Source: Bacillota bacterium (lineage in GTDB: Bacteria > Bacillota > Dethiobacteria > DTU022). Taken from it: 31,904 nt of DNA. Numbering within the stretch: position 1 is the stretch's first letter; each line of letters begins with the position of its first letter. Of this stretch, positions 30,283-31,904 are shown one piece after another. Below the pieces are notes generated by a model. That model was not told where the DNA came from, did not search any database, and saw only the letters and a list, made by a program, of their open reading frames with translations. Both the position numbers and the translations under genes were made by a program. The stretch covers positions 1 through 31,904 of the forward strand of contig JAAYGO010000212.1 in the NCBI GenBank assembly GCA_012727685.1, given 5' to 3'.

Positions 30283-31452
30283 CTAATAATTGCCGTTTAG
30301 ACTGACATATTCGAGAACAGCGATGCTATTTCTGGCGAGCAGTCCATCCGCATCGACGGTCAACAGGTTCTTATCAAAATCAAAGATATACCTGCCCCCG
30401 GGGGCGAGGATCTCGAGCAGCTCTTTGGCCTTGTCGATACATTGTTCCTTGGTCCCAGTCTGCAGCAGCGTGGCCGGGTAAAAGCCGCTCAATACATGCT
30501 TGTGCCCGAGCTTCTGCTTAATGGTCTTTGGATCGCCATATTCAAAGCGCATTATTGTATTTTCAGGCAGATCCAGGAGGTAGTCGAGGAATCGCGTCCA
30601 GTCCTGTTCCACGAAAAGGCTCACGCATTGACCGTGCTCGTGCAATGCCTCCACCAGTTTTTTAAAACTAGGCCAGTAGAATTTCTCAAAATCCTTTTCC
30701 CGCATGTAGGGGGCCATGTGCAGGGGGATAAAGGTCTGGCCGTCAACCAGATCGGGAACCGGTGGCAGCCCTTTTTTAATCAGCAGCGGGGTCACCGCTT
30801 CGCAGGCGGCGATGACCTTCTCCGGCCTTCTCCGGATATCGCTGGAAATGCCCCGGAAACCCCGTAGAAAGTCGGCTAAAAAATCATACGGCGCTTCGGT
30901 CATCGCCGAAGACTGGCCGGCCGGGATAGTCGAATATCCATACTTGGCGGTCATTTTTGCTTTCATCTGGACCAGGGTGTTGGTTTCATCCTGGTAGGCG
31001 CGCATCGCCTTGGCAAAAACCAGAGCCCTTTGCGCAGGCGGCGCGTCAAGTTCAGGATATAAGCGGGGCAAGATGGTCTCAAGAAGGCAGTCGTAAGGAG
31101 ATGCGATAAAGGCATCGTAGTCGTCCGCAGACATGCCTTCAACATCAGGGTGCTGCATAAAGCCGCTGGAGCTCATCACGATCGGTCTCGAGCCCAAGAT
31201 CTGGTAGAAAGAGGGAAAGCGGGGCGCCCTGATCGGAAACAAATCCGATGGAAAATCACGGCAAATCCGATCGTAAACCGCTTCGATATTTTCCGTGTCC
31301 CACAGGGACCTCTTCACATCATAACCGGCGTATTCAATCGCAAACTCCAAGGTTAAGGCGGCATTAAAGGGCACCCTTTTCGGAATTTTCCCGGTCTTTA
31401 CATCCCGAAAAAGTTGGGTTTTTTCCGCGGTCAGTTTGGCTGCATCGGCCAT
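30283..31452 (-). CDS. URO-D-fold (MtaA/CmuA-type) corrinoid methyltransferase
   Basis: 389 residues of the uroporphyrinogen decarboxylase superfamily, branch of corrinoid-dependent methyltransferases rather than haem synthesis (its neighbour is a corrinoid protein). Seen: KTGKIPKRVPFNAALTLEFA at the start, GQTFIPLHMAPYMREKDFEK, EHGQCVSLFVEQDW (H273-x2-C276), LSGFYPATLLQTGT and APGGRYIFDFDKNL. MtaA uses His, Cys and a later Cys for zinc. Here the His/Cys spacing is two, and the late Cys position reads FDFDK, so the metal site differs. ATG at 31452 follows the corrinoid gene directly; the TAA of that gene is 31453-31455. Substrate (an O-, N- or S-methyl donor) unknown. Confidence 0.87.
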   Translation of the reverse strand: MADAAKLTAEKTQLFRDVKTGKIPKRVPFNAALTLEFAIEYAGYDVKRSLWDTENIEAVYDRICRDFPSDLFPIRAPRFPSFYQILGSRPIVMSSSGFMQHPDVEGMSADDYDAFIASPYDCLLETILPRLYPELDAPPAQRALVFAKAMRAYQDETNTLVQMKAKMTAKYGYSTIPAGQSSAMTEAPYDFLADFLRGFRGISSDIRRRPEKVIAACEAVTPLLIKKGLPPVPDLVDGQTFIPLHMAPYMREKDFEKFYWPSFKKLVEALHEHGQCVSLFVEQDWTRFLDYLLDLPENTIMRFEYGDPKTIKQKLGHKHVLSGFYPATLLQTGTKEQCIDKAKELLEILAPGGRYIFDFDKNLLTVDADGLLARNSIAVLEYVSLNGNY

Positions 31453-31904
31453 TTACCTCACCCACTCCTGGCATATTTTTACTCCTTCCGCCGCGTTCAC
31501 CGTATAGGCATCGGCGCCGACGCGCTCGCAGGCTTCCCTCGTCACCGGGTTGCCGCCAATGATCACCTTCACCTGATCCCGGAGCCCGGCTGCTTTCAAC
31601 GCCTCTACGGTTTCCTTCATCGAATCTATGGCCAGGGTCAAAACGCCGCTCATGCCCACAATATCAGGCTCCAACTCCCTCGTTTTCTCAACAAAAGCGG
31701 CGGCCGGCTGATCGATGCCCAGGTCGTAAACCTCAAACCCGGCCGCTTCGGCCATGTTTTTGAAGATGTTCTTGCCAATATCGTGCAAATCGCCGGCTAC
31801 CGTCCCCAGCAGAATCGTGCCCACTTTGGCGCTGCTGGCGGAGCCCAGAACAGGCTTTAGAATCTCGAAAGCGCTGGTCATCAATTCGGCGGCAAAGATC
31901 AGAT
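31453..31904 (-). CDS. Corrinoid (B12-binding) methyl-carrier protein, 5' end beyond the window
   Basis: At least 150 codons visible, read from the window edge as LIFAAELMTSAFEILKPVL, which matches the end of the usual N-terminal helical cap, so the start is outside. The B12 domain follows: GTVAGDLHDIGKNIF (DxHxxG, His is the lower cobalt ligand), VYDLGIDQPAAAFV, IVGMSGVLTLAIDSM and VIIGGNPVTREACERVGADA. It is of the MtaC/MtbC/dimethylamine corrinoid protein type and carries a methyl group between the URO-D-type methyltransferase and an acceptor (tetrahydrofolate or CoM-like). It is immediately upstream of the methyltransferase gene. Confidence 0.93.
   Translation of the reverse strand, partial: LIFAAELMTSAFEILKPVLGSASSAKVGTILLGTVAGDLHDIGKNIFKNMAEAAGFEVYDLGIDQPAAAFVEKTRELEPDIVGMSGVLTLAIDSMKETVEALKAAGLRDQVKVIIGGNPVTREACERVGADAYTVNAAEGVKICQEWVR

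Overview
The window looks like a chromosomal segment of an anaerobic, probably endospore-forming member of the Firmicutes (Clostridia). The evidence is strong purine-rich ribosome binding sites, many TTG/GTG starts, a two-subunit [4Fe-4S] class I fumarase, two YheC/YheD-type (spore-coat-associated) ATP-grasp genes, a HutP-family protein, a corrinoid methyltransferase set and a probable selenocysteine protein. No rRNA, prophage, CRISPR array or intact insertion sequence was seen. The species cannot be named from the sequence.

Layout. (1) 266-3068, minus: fumarase alpha, fumarase beta and malic enzyme form one operon (fumarate to malate to pyruvate) ending in a terminator; a compact three-way-junction element lies at the left edge. 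(2) 3869-8108, plus: a broken CoA-transferase gene, a 3-hydroxyacyl-CoA dehydrogenase/enoyl-CoA hydratase fusion and a divergent thiolase. Together these look like a short-chain acyl-CoA (beta-oxidation type) module. It is followed by a soluble chemoreceptor-like protein. (3) 9340-13319: a decayed dispersed repeat, a TtcA-like tRNA thiolase, a membrane-anchored polysaccharide deacetylase with LysM, and a B12-binding radical SAM protein with an extra C-terminal domain. (4) 13527-18142: a DUF4870 membrane protein, a frameshifted CD225/dispanin-like gene, a small gene with an in-frame TGA that reads best as a selenoprotein, transketolase, DUF3006 and a ComEC-like metallo-beta-lactamase. (5) 18593-22451: tRNA-Val, HutP, then a strong promoter and an intrinsic terminator ahead of a three-gene ABC importer operon. 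(6) 22680-25854: an AtoE-type short-chain fatty acid transporter, and an NSS transporter with its tiny MetS-type subunit. (7) 26080-29698: tRNA-Ala, acetyl-CoA acetyltransferase and two convergent YheC/YheD-like genes. (8) 29961-31904, minus: a corrinoid protein cut by the window edge, a URO-D-fold methyltransferase, a 47-residue protein, and a large terminator.

How it fits together. The fusion enzyme, divergent thiolase, second thiolase, AtoE transporter and CoA-transferase relic point to uptake and turnover of short-chain fatty acids. Fumarase and malic enzyme connect C4 acids to pyruvate. The corrinoid/URO-D set suggests methyl transfer from an unknown methylated substrate.

The least expected items are the UGA-containing gene at 14569-14844 with a hairpin fitting bacterial SECIS rules, and a HutP gene directly upstream of a terminator-controlled transporter leader. 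That leader carries repeats of an NAG-N-ACGG-TAG motif which recurs in the NSS transporter leader. All functional statements come from motif recognition by eye; no database search was run.
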